DNA of 64,000 bases from positions 1 to 64,000 of the forward strand of contig QGGY01000019.1 of assembly GCA_003148945.1 (NCBI GenBank), read 5' to 3'. A program made the translations under genes and the position numbers. Below are positions 8,463 through 17,255 of this stretch, piece by piece. The stretch is from Murimonas intestini (GTDB taxonomy: Bacteria; Bacillota; Clostridia; Lachnospirales; Lachnospiraceae). The notes beneath the pieces were generated by a model. The model had not been told where the DNA came from. It searched no databases and saw only the letters and a program-made list of their open reading frames with translations. Numbering within the stretch: position 1 is the first letter of the stretch; each line of letters starts with the position of its first letter.

Positions 8463-9118
8463 CGGATCACCTCACAGTCCCTCACGTCCAATATTCCATT
8501 CTTTAATATTGCCCTGAAAAACATAGGCTGTATATCATTAGGATTTGAATAATCAAAGTCATAAAGCATAAATCCCAAGTCTTTTTCCACATCTGGATAC
8601 GCTGTTTGAATTTCCTCTTCTTCATACGCGTCAAAATAAACCGGAAATTCTCTGCACCCAAAATATGGCGTATGGTAACACTTTCCATTTCTCAAACGTC
8701 GCATCATCATATCCTTAAATTTCCCCGGATTATCTGACTTATTAGCATTATCTGTCATATCAAAATGTGCTTCAATAATATATTCCACATCTTTTAATAA
8801 CAACGACGCTCTTTGTACTATTTCATCCCTGGTACTGATAAAAAGTGGTTTGGCTGAACCATTGATTGCACTTAAGACATTTGATGCAAGCACTTTGCTT
8901 TTTACCTCGTTTCGTCTGATGCTGGTAAACTGAATTGGTTTCATTACATATATTTTATCTATTACCCAGCGCATACCCGGATGCCATAGAATTGCCTCCA
9001 GTATACCGCGTGCTGCTGAAGGCGTAATCATATCATAACTGCATCTCTCTACTTTCATTTCTGGTCTGGAGAATAATGCCATATCCCCCCAGACCCTGAC
9101 CCGTACTCCCATACTCAT
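8459..9118 (-). CDS. cas5c: Cas5c, Cascade subunit and crRNA endonuclease
   Basis: The protein is about 220 residues, starting MSMGVRVRVWGDMALFSRPE after AAAGGAGGAGC; a second ATG two codons in (9112) is also possible. Subtype I-C lacks Cas6, and Cas5c (RAMP fold) cuts the repeat hairpin to release crRNAs with an 11-nt handle; no cas6 is present here. The motifs ITPSAARGILEAILW and IQFTSIRRNEV are family-typical. The longer open frame upstream begins inside a CRISPR repeat-like sequence at 9144-9178. Confidence 0.95.
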   Translation of the reverse strand: MSMGVRVRVWGDMALFSRPEMKVERCSYDMITPSAARGILEAILWHPGMRWVIDKIYVMKPIQFTSIRRNEVKSKVLASNVLSAINGSAKPLFISTRDEIVQRASLLLKDVEYIIEAHFDMTDNANKSDNPGKFKDMMMRRLRNGKCYHTPYFGCREFPVYFDAYEEEEIQTAYPDVEKDLGFMLYDFDYSNPNDIQPMFFRAILKNGILDVRDCEVIR

Positions 9119-9143
9119 GCTCCTCCTTTCCAGAATCAATATT

Positions 9144-9178
9144 ATTTCAATCCACATAATAAGCTCATATCAGTGGCG
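9144..9178 (-). repeat. Degenerate CRISPR repeat inside the cas operon
   Basis: Plus-strand bases 9144-9155 (ATTTCAATCCAC) are identical to the end of the array repeat that forms the crRNA 5' handle. Bases 9171-9178 (CAGTGGCG) match the other half. They are separated by 15 bases instead of 9, so the GCCACT/AGTGGC stem is replaced by a weaker CCAC/GTGG pairing. The sequence lies between cas3 and cas5c, oriented like the arrays, with its handle ending about 11 bases before the cas5c AAAGGAGGAG signal. See the finding on a possible crRNA-like regulator. Confidence 0.75.
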
Positions 9179-9237
9179 GATTTCTCCCTTAATATATTGA
9201 ATCCTATAGATAAAGAATAACGTTTTTAAATAGTTCA

Positions 9238-11367
9238 TCAAAACATCACTGCATCCCCTCTGCTCACTTCCATCTTCAATCCAGATTCTTCCGTATAATC
9301 CGCTTCATTTCTTAACAAATAATAATTTGTATCCAGATTTTTTAAAAGTCCGGCACCGTTTAGATTTTCAAAATCATTCTTATAGATATTTATGCAATAC
9401 TGACCTGCTTCGCGCATTAATTCACGAGATTGTTCTCCCCTTTGTATTCTTTTAACTATCTCTTTTGCCTGTTCTTCCTTGTCTATCAAAATAGTCACCG
9501 TATTGCTTTCTATTAATTTAAACTGTTCTGCCACTGATTTAAAAGGAAAGCTGTAACTCTTCATACCATCTTCAAATTGTTTCACAATATACTTAACATC
9601 TAATCCTGAGCCCTTGTAATAATATAAAAGTTCAAAATATTCCTTAATTGCATCTAAGGATGAAATATCCTCATATTTCCTGACTATTTTTTTAGCCATC
9701 TCAATCGGCAATTTTAACTCTGCCGGTACTCCCATGCTGTCATCTTCTATTGTAAATACAATTGTCTGGCAGGCATTTTTATTCTTCTTTCCTTCCCTGT
9801 TACATCTTCCTGCTGCCTGAATTACAGAATCCAGTCCTGCAAGTTCACGGTATACTGTATTAAAGTCAAAATCTACCCCTGCTTCAACCAGGCTCGTAGC
9901 AATAACGAGGCATTTCTCTCCTTTTTTCAGACGACTGCGGATAGTATCTAAAATCCTGCTTCGATGTTTTGGATACATAAATGTTGATAAATGGAATATA
10001 CCTTCACCACTCAAATTTTCAAAGATTCTCTGCACACGTTTTCTATTATTAAGAATACAAAGTGCCTGATGTTGATGTTCAAACTCTTTTATGAGACTTT
10101 CTTCTGTATATTCACCTTTAAAGATAACTTCTGTCCTTTTGAAAAATTGATACTGTTCTTTAACATCAGGGCAAATTTCCACTGCTTTTAACTGACTGAT
10201 AAAAAAGTTCTGGAGTGCCGGCTGGGTAGCTGTACAGATAACCGCCGTACAATGATAATTCCAAACCAACTCATTAATCGCCTGTATACAAGGCTTTAAA
10301 TAATTTACAGGAAGCATTTGTGCTTCATCAAATATAATTACACTTCTCGAAATATTATGCAGTTTCCGGCATTTTGAAGTCTTATTATGATACAATGATT
10401 CAAAAAACTGAACATTTGTAGTGACCACAACTGGCAGGTCCCAATTCTCCGCTGCCAACTGTTTCAATTCCAGTTCTTCCCCGTCCTCATATACAACATT
10501 ACTGTGATCTTCCAGAACATTAAAAACTCCCAGTATTTTCTTAAATATCAGGGAGTTTTGTTCTATTATACTTGTATAAGGTATTACATATATAATTCTA
10601 TCCATATGATTTCGTACAGCATGTTTCAGGGCAAAGGCCAGCGAAGAAATCGTTTTTCCGCCGCCAGTGGGCACCGTTAAACGATACAATCCCTGGGCAC
10701 CGTCTCCCTTTTCCATACATGTGCGAAGAATTTTTGTTCTTCTTCCATTGACTGTATTAGAATCATCATTTTCCAGCCAAGGCTTTACATAATCCAAAAG
10801 TTTCTGTAACAGAACCTCCATAGAATCATATTTGCCTCTGACAATCCTGCCATCTGACATAAACTCTTCTGTATCAAGATAATCTGCATCTACCAGGCAT
10901 GAAAACAACATTCTGATAAAAAACGACACACTATATCCACCATTTCCAATAGGTTTTAATGGAATATCATGAAACGCCGGAATCTCTATTTCTTTGTGAA
11001 AATCCTCATAGTCCTCTATATTTTTGGCCATTCTGCCATAAAATGAAGATGAGGCATCTCCTTTTGTTCCACCATCGGGCAGGCCTGAATGGTGCCCTGC
11101 TACACAATATGCTGCCAATATATTACCATTACTGTATAATTCCTTTGCTCCGGCAGTTGCATGGTCTACCTTTATACCACAATTCAAAAGCCGCTTTTGG
11201 AATCCTTTACTGTACTTTCCAATGTCATGTACTAAACCACATCCATATCCCCACTCCCTGCAATCAAAACTTGAGGAAAACTCACCACATAGAATAGCTG
11301 TACCATTTAAATGTTCACATACTGACTGTTTTCTTGCTTTATCTTTGCTAATATGTGCTAAATACAT
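9238..11367 (-). CDS. cas3: Cas3 nuclease-helicase
   Basis: The protein is about 709 residues from the ATG at 11367, chosen because GGGAGGAG lies 3-5 bases upstream; an upstream in-frame GTG would lie inside that signal. The N-terminal HD nuclease shows H47-D48 (LVHDIGKYS), DHATAGA and AGHHSGLPDGG. The SF2 helicase shows Walker A VPTGGGKTISS, the DEAQ box IIFDEAQML, TATQPA and the late motif QAAGRCNREGK. Cas3 is recruited by Cascade to nick, unwind and degrade target DNA. It is the first gene of the operon and is separated from cas5c by about 120 bp holding the degenerate repeat. Confidence 0.97.
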   Translation of the reverse strand: MYLAHISKDKARKQSVCEHLNGTAILCGEFSSSFDCREWGYGCGLVHDIGKYSKGFQKRLLNCGIKVDHATAGAKELYSNGNILAAYCVAGHHSGLPDGGTKGDASSSFYGRMAKNIEDYEDFHKEIEIPAFHDIPLKPIGNGGYSVSFFIRMLFSCLVDADYLDTEEFMSDGRIVRGKYDSMEVLLQKLLDYVKPWLENDDSNTVNGRRTKILRTCMEKGDGAQGLYRLTVPTGGGKTISSLAFALKHAVRNHMDRIIYVIPYTSIIEQNSLIFKKILGVFNVLEDHSNVVYEDGEELELKQLAAENWDLPVVVTTNVQFFESLYHNKTSKCRKLHNISRSVIIFDEAQMLPVNYLKPCIQAINELVWNYHCTAVICTATQPALQNFFISQLKAVEICPDVKEQYQFFKRTEVIFKGEYTEESLIKEFEHQHQALCILNNRKRVQRIFENLSGEGIFHLSTFMYPKHRSRILDTIRSRLKKGEKCLVIATSLVEAGVDFDFNTVYRELAGLDSVIQAAGRCNREGKKNKNACQTIVFTIEDDSMGVPAELKLPIEMAKKIVRKYEDISSLDAIKEYFELLYYYKGSGLDVKYIVKQFEDGMKSYSFPFKSVAEQFKLIESNTVTILIDKEEQAKEIVKRIQRGEQSRELMREAGQYCINIYKNDFENLNGAGLLKNLDTNYYLLRNEADYTEESGLKMEVSRGDAVMF

Positions 11368-11421
11368 AGACTCCTCCCACACTTTATTCAGTTATCAAGT
11401 TACACGACTCATTCATTTTTA

Positions 11422-11449
11422 AGTATAGCACTCTTTTGGTGATTTTCAA
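11422..11449 (-). promoter_or_regulatory. Probable cas operon promoter
   Basis: On the minus strand, TTGAAA (11444-11449) is followed after 16 bases by TATACT (11422-11427). This is a good sigma-A promoter about 55 bp upstream of the cas3 start. Confidence 0.7.
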
Positions 11450-11474
11450 CTATTTTTTGACTAATTTCCTTATG

Positions 11475-11504
11475 TTTTTGTATCTTTTTGTATCTTTTTG
11501 CATT
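11475..11504. repeat. Three tandem 10-bp T-rich repeats upstream of the cas promoter
   Basis: TTTTTGTATC occurs twice in tandem, followed by TTTTTGCATT, 26 bp upstream of the -35 box. The one-helical-turn spacing puts all copies on the same DNA face, as expected for an UP element or cooperative operator. Confidence 0.5.
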
Positions 11505-11631
11505 TATCATGATGTACTTTCAGATAATATCAATCTTTTGCAGTAAAAGCATCACTTTATACCAACAGGTTTAGTCCCTATCTATATAGTGGCGACTCGG
11601 AACTCCGAAAGTTATGCCTTGCCTTATCAAT

Positions 11632-14197
11632 ATTTCAATCCACGCCACTACGCAGTGGCGACATTCTGGCTCTATGCCATTAAATCCAGCCTCAAAATTT
11701 CAATCCACGCCACTACACAGTGGCGACGTTATTGGAGCACTTGGTTCATTTGCTTGCTCAAAATTTCAATCCACGCCACTACACAGTGGCGACAACGCAA
11801 AGCCGCCAGAAGACCCTTGTGAGGTTATTTCAATCCACGCCACTACACAGTGGCGACGGTGCTCAGGACCCTGATCGGCGTGGAGACATTGAATTTCAAT
11901 CCACGCCACTACACAGTGGCGACCATTTGGGACTTGACCCGGAAGAAGTGAAAGACCATTTCAATCCACGCCACTACACAGTGGCGACGATCCTAAAATC
12001 CTGCTCTCATCATGGTTTAGCAATTTCAATCCACGCCACTACACAGTGGCGACAGGGTAGCCGCTATGATTCCAATATGACTACAACGATTTCAATCCAC
12101 GCCACTACGCAGTGGCGACTAAAAAGGATGCGGATATTCTGGACACTAAGCTATTTCAATCCACGCCACTACGCAGTGGCGACTTTCATAAATGCCCATC
12201 AGACATCCTTCCTTTCATTTCAATCCACGCCACTACGCAGTGGCGACGGCTTTTTCACCTGTAAACCCCATAGCCAAAAGAATTTCAATCCACGCCACTA
12301 CGCAGTGGCGACTTGTTTCCCCATAATACCCTTTTACTTTATTTTTATTTCAATCCACGCCACTACGCAGTGGCGACGAGAATACACTTGCAATGCTTGA
12401 TCTATTACGTATTTCAATCCACGCCACTACGCAGTGGCGACGAAAATGATGAAGAGTTTTTAAAGCGTCAGCAAATTTCAATCCACGCCACTACGCAGTG
12501 GCGACTTGGTGATGACATTGGGGACGATTTTCTACAGGGATTTCAATCCACGCCACTACGCAGTGGCGAATCGAAGTTCCTGCTGATATGCTGGACAAGA
12601 TAACTATTTCAATCCACGCCACTACGCAGTGGCGACATGATTTCGATAGGAAACTACGAGATATTATGATTATTTCAATCCACGCCACTACGCAGTGGCG
12701 ACGCTCCGCATCCACACGCGACTGTTTCTGACCGTGTAATTTCAATCCACGCCACTACGCAGTGGTGACTGTTTGAAATTGTTATGCCGCGGAGACTTTA
12801 TAGAATTTCAATCCACGCCACTACGCAGTGGCGACTGGAGGTGTCGGCCCCTGGGTCCGCTGGGAGCTGATTTCAATCCACGCCACTACGCAGTGGCGAC
12901 GTGTAGTAGATCAGGATAGTTTTGATAAAGCCATATTTCAATCCACGCCACTACGCAGTGGCGACAAATTATATCTGATACAGCCTTTACACCTTCAACA
13001 TTTCAATCCACGCCACTACGCAGTGGCGACAAAATTACCGGTAAAGGTAAAGGCGATGATACAATTTCAATCCACGCCACTACGCAGTGGCGACTACACC
13101 TACGCCAATAAAATGTGCTGTGGTATTTATTTCAATCCACGCCACTACGCAGTGGCGACGCGTAGCGAACTGTTGGAATAACCTGGATCTGCATGATTTC
13201 AATCCACGCCACTACGCAGTGGCGACCTGAAAGTTAATATAACACAGAAAAAGGATTTTATTTCAATCCACGCCACTACGCAGTGGCGACTATAATGCTT
13301 ATCAGTTGACGTTTGACGACTATATTTCAATCCACGCCACTACGCAGTGGCGACATGTGGTATATACCAGTGGATTGCGTCTGATTTATTTCAATCCACG
13401 CCACTACGCAGTGGCGACTCTATATGAGCGCAGGAAAAAGATATTGGAGGGATTTCAATCCACGCCACTACGCAGTGGCGACCTTTTATCATCAAACCGT
13501 TAGGTGCGGATAAGGTAATTTCAATCCACGCCACTACGCAGTGGCGACTTTAGGGTATTGAGGGTATCGGATGTATTGAGAATTTCAATCCACGCCACTA
13601 CGCAGTGGCGACACTCAACGGCACATGTCCCATTAAATGTATAGAATTTCAATCCACGCCACTACGCAGTGGCGACGCTCTTACAGAGTGTACTCCCAAA
13701 CCTCCCAGATATTTCAATCCACGCCACTACGCAGTGGCGACACTCAGCAAAGACATAAAGAAAATGGTGCAGGAAATTTCAATCCACGCCACTACGCAGT
13801 GGCGACCTAACGCATTTTTGAATGCATCATTAAGTATAGCTATTTCAATCCACGCCACTACGCAGTGGCGACTTGGTTGTAGTTATTACATTATATCTAA
13901 TAACAAATTTCAATCCACGCCACTACGCAGTGGCGACACTTTGGAGCAAGGTACAACCAGAGGAACAAAGAATTTCAATCCACGCCACTACGCAGTGGCG
14001 ACCGCCTGTGTGGCAGTCTGGTTGCCAATACGCACTATTTCAATCCACGCCACTACGCAGTGGCGACAGTTACTGATGTGCTCGATAAAGCTATTGACGG
14101 TATTTCAATCCACGCCACTACGCAGTGGCGACATCATTTTCTTTTATAATTTCCTTAACTCCATATATTTCAATCCACGCCACTACGCAGTGGCGAC
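11632..14197 (-). CRISPR. CRISPR array C (40 repeats)
   Basis: Forty recognisable 31-bp repeats with a regular period of 64-67 bp run from 11632-11662 to 14167-14197. A decayed copy at about 11571-11595 (ending TATATAGTGGCGAC) marks the old end. Spacers are 33-36 bp. Repeats at 11697-12053 (six copies) have the centre ACTACACAG; the leftmost and all those from 12089 onwards have ACTACGCAG. Variants include the ending GCGAA at 12570 and GTGGTGAC at 12769. The leader is on the right, so the array is read on the minus strand. It lies upstream of cas3 and in the same orientation as the operon. Confidence 0.97.
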
Positions 14198-14370
14198 GGC
14201 AAAAATGCATATATTCCTCCTGGAATATAAATACGTTTTTAGTATTATATCACAATACTTCTGCCTTTTTCAACCAATTTCATCCTCCAAGATTAAAAAA
14301 TCATATCCTTAATACCACAAAAAAGGTGCGAATCCCTCGGGAATTTTATGTTCACTTACTATTCGCACTT
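14198..14370 (-). promoter_or_regulatory. Leader of array C with 45-bp dyad
   Basis: The sequence next to the first repeat (GGCAAAAATGCATAT on plus) resembles the other leaders. The shared dyad is at 14325-14369 (GGTGCGAAT ... ATTCGCACT), 127 bp from the first repeat. The length of the array suggests this leader has been active in acquisition. Confidence 0.75.
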
Positions 14371-14405
14371 CACATCACATAGCGTTTTGCTTTACGATAA
14401 TACTG

Positions 14406-14642
14406 TTATTTCCATTCTCCCAATATCTTAACTATTTCGTCCTCATATTCGCCCAGAAGCTCTTCGTCTTTTCCTCCCTGACGTATATTCGTCTCAACTC
14501 CCCATTCACCATCACGGAATTCCCAGATATGATATCTCAAACCTCTATATCCAAAATCCAGGCTGCCGCATCCTTCTATTTCTGTATACTCAAACTGAAG
14601 ATTCATTTTCTTTAACGTATTCTGTACTTTTATCAATCTCAT
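14406..14642 (-). CDS. Small conserved-looking protein of unknown function
   Basis: The protein is 78 residues from MRLIKVQNTLKKMNL; this start is preferred because AAAGGAG lies about 10 bases upstream, while the longer frame begins in a basic, non-conserved stretch. The core YTEIEGCGSLDFGYRGLRYHIWEF is rich in aromatic and acidic residues and resembles small soluble clostridial proteins of unknown function. There are no membrane segments and no catalytic motif that I recognise. It stands alone beside the array C leader. Confidence 0.6.
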   Translation of the reverse strand: MRLIKVQNTLKKMNLQFEYTEIEGCGSLDFGYRGLRYHIWEFRDGEWGVETNIRQGGKDEELLGEYEDEIVKILGEWK

Positions 14643-14860
14643 AATTATTACACTCCTTTTTCTTTTAAGGGCAATAAATCTGGATATACTCAGATATCTG
14701 CTCATCTTGCATTCCTTAAATTTACAATTATAATTTTATTCCGCTAAAATTGTCCTATAAGTGATGTACCGACATTTTTCCCAGTTTGTTGATATTTTTT
14801 CGCATTTTCGCCGATTGATATCCCAGCCCTAATACAGTATACTATTATAATCCGGCAGAT

Positions 14861-15019
14861 TACGGATGGGCGTGCTTCGCACGATAATGTATACACCTCC
14901 GTGCATCCCATAATTCAGATCCTTACGGATAGGCGTGCTTCGCACGATAATGTATACACCTCCGTGCATCCCACAATTCAGATCCTTACGGATGGGCGTG
15001 CTTCGCACGATAATGTATC
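14861..15019 (-). repeat. 63-bp tandem repeat (about 2.5 copies)
   Basis: Units begin with TACGGATGGGCGTGCTTCGCA at 14861, 14924 and 14987, an exact 63-bp period with only two or three mismatches. Each unit holds the hairpin CGTGC-TTC-GCACG and the segment ACACCTCCGTGCATCCCA. Single copies in the opposite orientation lie at 696-758 and 23841-23905. Confidence 0.9.
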
Positions 15020-15054
15020 CTTAATTCTTCTAACGACTAAATATTCTACCACAG

Positions 15055-15126
15055 ACTGGCGTGGATTGAAATCCATCGTTATCCCTGACCGTAAAGGCAC
15101 CCGCGTGTCGCCACTGCATAGTGTGG
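15055..15126 (+). CRISPR. Inverted CRISPR relic with one spacer-sized segment
   Basis: Bases 15055-15072 read ACTGGCGTGGATTGAAAT, the 3' part of the repeat (one mismatch) in the orientation opposite to the arrays. After 34 bases, 15107-15123 reads GTCGCCACTGCATAGTG, identical to the first 17 bases of the array B repeat; the rest is decayed. The 34-bp gap has normal spacer length. It appears to be the leftover of an inverted array B-type fragment. No leader dyad is present beside it. Confidence 0.75.
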
Positions 15127-15220
15127 AGTATCAAACTCATAATGCAACAGGCAGTGGTACATGCCTGATTTTTACCCGTTGCCTGCGTAAATAATACTCT
15201 AAAGAAAGGACGAAATCAAT

Positions 15221-15982
15221 ATGGCTCATTTACAGGAACTGTTAAATAAAACTGATTTTTATAAGGATATAATCGCATCAGCTTCTGATGATAAAAAGGC
15301 GGCACACGATTTAAATGACTACTTTCGTTCAGAAATTATCTTCAACAGTAATTCTCTGGACGGCAGCAGCATTACACTTTCCGAAACCCGTTCGATTCTT
15401 GAAGGCAATACATCGAAGGACAGGAAAACACCACTCTCTGACGTCTCCTTTTATGCCGTTACCGGATTTAGCCAGGCATATGAATATATGCTGGAGCTCT
15501 CAAAACAGGATGATCTTACAATCACAGATGAAATTGTAAGAAAAATGCATCTGCTTTTTTATCAGAACACAAACCCTGTTCTGGCCGGGAATTACCGTAC
15601 AAAAATGATTCCCGCTTCCACATGCGGGCACTGTTCCCCTGAACCCGATGACCTTCCCAGACTCATGTCTCATTTAGGAGACCAGATCTTATCTTCACAG
15701 ACTACTCTGCATCCGGTTGAACTTGCCGCCATGGCACACAAACGTCTTGTAGATATCTGTCCATTTGATACGGGAAATTTACAGATTGCAATGTTACTGA
15801 TGAACCTTATTCTTATCAGATCAGGATATTGTACCGTGATTATTCCTGCGTCCAGAAGGGATGATTATCAGAATGCTCTGTCTGCATCCCGAAAATCTAT
15901 TGATATGAATCCTTTCTCTATATTAATTGCAGAATGTACCATTGAGTCCTGTATGGAATATTGCAGGCTGCTTGATATGTAA
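15221..15982 (+). CDS. Fic-family protein with degenerate active site
   Basis: This 253-residue protein has the overall Fic layout: an N-terminal helix with SNSLDGSSITLSE (43-55), resembling the (S/T)xxxE inhibitory motif, LAGNYRTKMIP before the flap, and a core helix at 177-195. The canonical HPFxDGNGRxxR is replaced by C180-P-F-D-T-G-N-L-Q-I-A, so the catalytic histidine and the GR phosphate-binding residues are lost, although LLMNLILIR still follows. Active Fic enzymes transfer AMP or other groups to proteins. This copy is probably a pseudoenzyme or uses another chemistry. The start follows AGAAAGGACG. It sits alone between the CRISPR relic and decayed DNA. Confidence 0.75.
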   Translation: MAHLQELLNKTDFYKDIIASASDDKKAAHDLNDYFRSEIIFNSNSLDGSSITLSETRSILEGNTSKDRKTPLSDVSFYAVTGFSQAYEYMLELSKQDDLTITDEIVRKMHLLFYQNTNPVLAGNYRTKMIPASTCGHCSPEPDDLPRLMSHLGDQILSSQTTLHPVELAAMAHKRLVDICPFDTGNLQIAMLLMNLILIRSGYCTVIIPASRRDDYQNALSASRKSIDMNPFSILIAECTIESCMEYCRLLDM

Positions 15983-16355
15983 CTATTATGATTCCTCATA
16001 TTCTCATAATCAGAGAATTTACTAAATAGCGGTGTTTTTCAAAAATCTCTGTTTTATCCGGGCAATAACTGTCCGGATAAAACCAGGAATGATCTTGTCA
16101 CGTCTTTTATCCGGCGTATGCTCTCTGCTCCGCTTTTAGTTCCACGCTAACTGACACAATAGTTTTCCTGCGGCCAAATTCTTTTTACTAAAATGCTGCA
16201 TCACATTCCCTTATCGAAATGATCAGCCGGCCCTTTTCTCTTATGCGGTATCCGCTATGATTCCCTGATCTTTTCACGTTCCTGTTCATCAGATGCCTTC
16301 ACTCTGAATGTAAATATTATTTCTATACCATTTATCACTGGATTCTGAAAGTCTT
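15983..16355. other. Intergenic decayed DNA with a 10-bp inverted repeat
   Basis: The only clear structure is TTTTATCCGG at 16052-16061 with its complement CCGGATAAAA at 16073-16082, an 11-base loop, and a third direct copy near 16108. It could terminate the Fic transcript, though no long T run follows. The rest holds short minus-strand read-through of the neighbouring pseudogene and no convincing gene. Confidence 0.45.
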
Positions 16356-16671
16356 TTACGGCAACTCCATATCCGCAAAAACTACATGTCTGTAATCAAA
16401 CAGTACCTCCAGCCAGCTGTGAAGAATGCTGGCCGGAGCGCTCTTATAGACAAATCCTGTCATTGCACCTTTCTGCAGCTTTTTATTAATAGTAAATCCA
16501 CGAATACGGCAGGGTACTCCAACAGCACACAGCAGCGCTATAAACAAGGTTCCCTTAGTATTACACTGACCATAGCCATCCAAAAAGACACGGTCCGCCG
16601 GAACAGAATCGCTGCAATTATAGCCAAAGTGGATCTCATCTCTTACAAGTTCATATGTGGCATTATTTTAT
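16356..16671 (-). pseudogene. Transglutaminase-like protein remnant
   Basis: The minus strand reads YELVRDEIHFGYNC, then DGYGQCNTKGTLFIALLCAVGVPCRIRGFTINK, then ASILHSWLEVLFDYR. The cysteine of GQC and the histidine of HSW are the catalytic cysteine and histidine of transglutaminase-like (protease-fold) proteins. The frame begins directly after a stop with no start codon, and after LFDYR the family's C-terminal part is missing. It is a 5'- and 3'-truncated copy. Short residual reading in another frame continues to about 16260. Confidence 0.65.
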
Positions 16672-16777
16672 CAAAATCATTCATTTCCCGCCATTGCCTG
16701 TCAACTATCAGCTATCAGCCTTTGAATTGATTTTGATGAAAAGTTAAGCATCATTGTTTCCTTTAAACGAATTTTTT

Positions 16778-16838
16778 CACCCTTGACTCATTTTCTTACG
16801 GCCTGTACAGTAAATGCACCGACCCGCTGAATACTTAC
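16778..16838. repeat. 60-bp hairpin repeat, copy 1
   Basis: The stretch CATTTTCTTACGGCCTGTAC, then AGTAAAT and GCACCGACCCGC, matches copies at 17169-17228 and 42109-42169. The central dyad (TCTGTGC-AGTAAAT-GCACAGA in the better copies) is partly eroded. Confidence 0.75.
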
Positions 16839-16950
16839 GTGTAATTCATAAATTCACCCTTTTTCTCTTACCTGTGCTATCATTGTATCAAATCAAAGGT
16901 CCCTCTGCAAGCAGACGGAGTACCAAACTTGTATTATACTCTGTGATATA

Positions 16951-16979
16951 GGTTACTGTTCTCTTCCGTGACCAGTAAC
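16951..16979. repeat. GTTACTG/CAGTAAC inverted repeat
   Basis: GGTTACTGTT..CCGTGACCAGTAAC carries a perfect 7-bp inverted repeat and is nearly identical to 36874-36901. It is a short dispersed element of unknown role. Confidence 0.65.
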
Positions 16980-17168
16980 TGATATAGTACAGTTAAAAAT
17001 ATAATCCCGGACAAAAAAACAGTGATAATGACAGGAAAAGTCCACGCTTATCTTCTATACTTATACCAGATGAGAGGCAGACTATAATATAAATATCGTA
17101 ACTATTCAGTACCTTCACAGTTACATGCAAAAATCCATTTAAAATCACCTTCGGCGATGGGATTTTTG

Positions 17169-17228
17169 CACCCTGAATCATTTTCTTACGGTCTGTGCAG
17201 TAAATGCACAGACCTGCTGAATAGTTAC
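17169..17228. repeat. 60-bp hairpin repeat, copy 2
   Basis: It contains the perfect dyad TCTGTGC-AGTAAAT-GCACAGA and ends GAATAGTTAC, 28 bp before the AraC gene. It is a direct copy of 16778-16838. It could act as a terminator-like or mRNA-end structure. Confidence 0.8.
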
Positions 17229-17255
17229 TAAATATCAATTAAATGGAGGAATCAT

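Noticed and set aside
11589-14382. Plus-strand frames across arrays A-C with repeated ISIHATTQWR or FQSTPLRSGD peptides
   Set aside because: They are translations of CRISPR repeats and spacers; the periodic peptides come from the 31-bp repeat and there are no ribosome binding sites.
16993-17238. 81-residue minus-strand frame near 17.1 kb
   Set aside because: It covers the second hairpin repeat and decayed intergenic DNA, and has low-complexity composition (LSLSLFFCPG).
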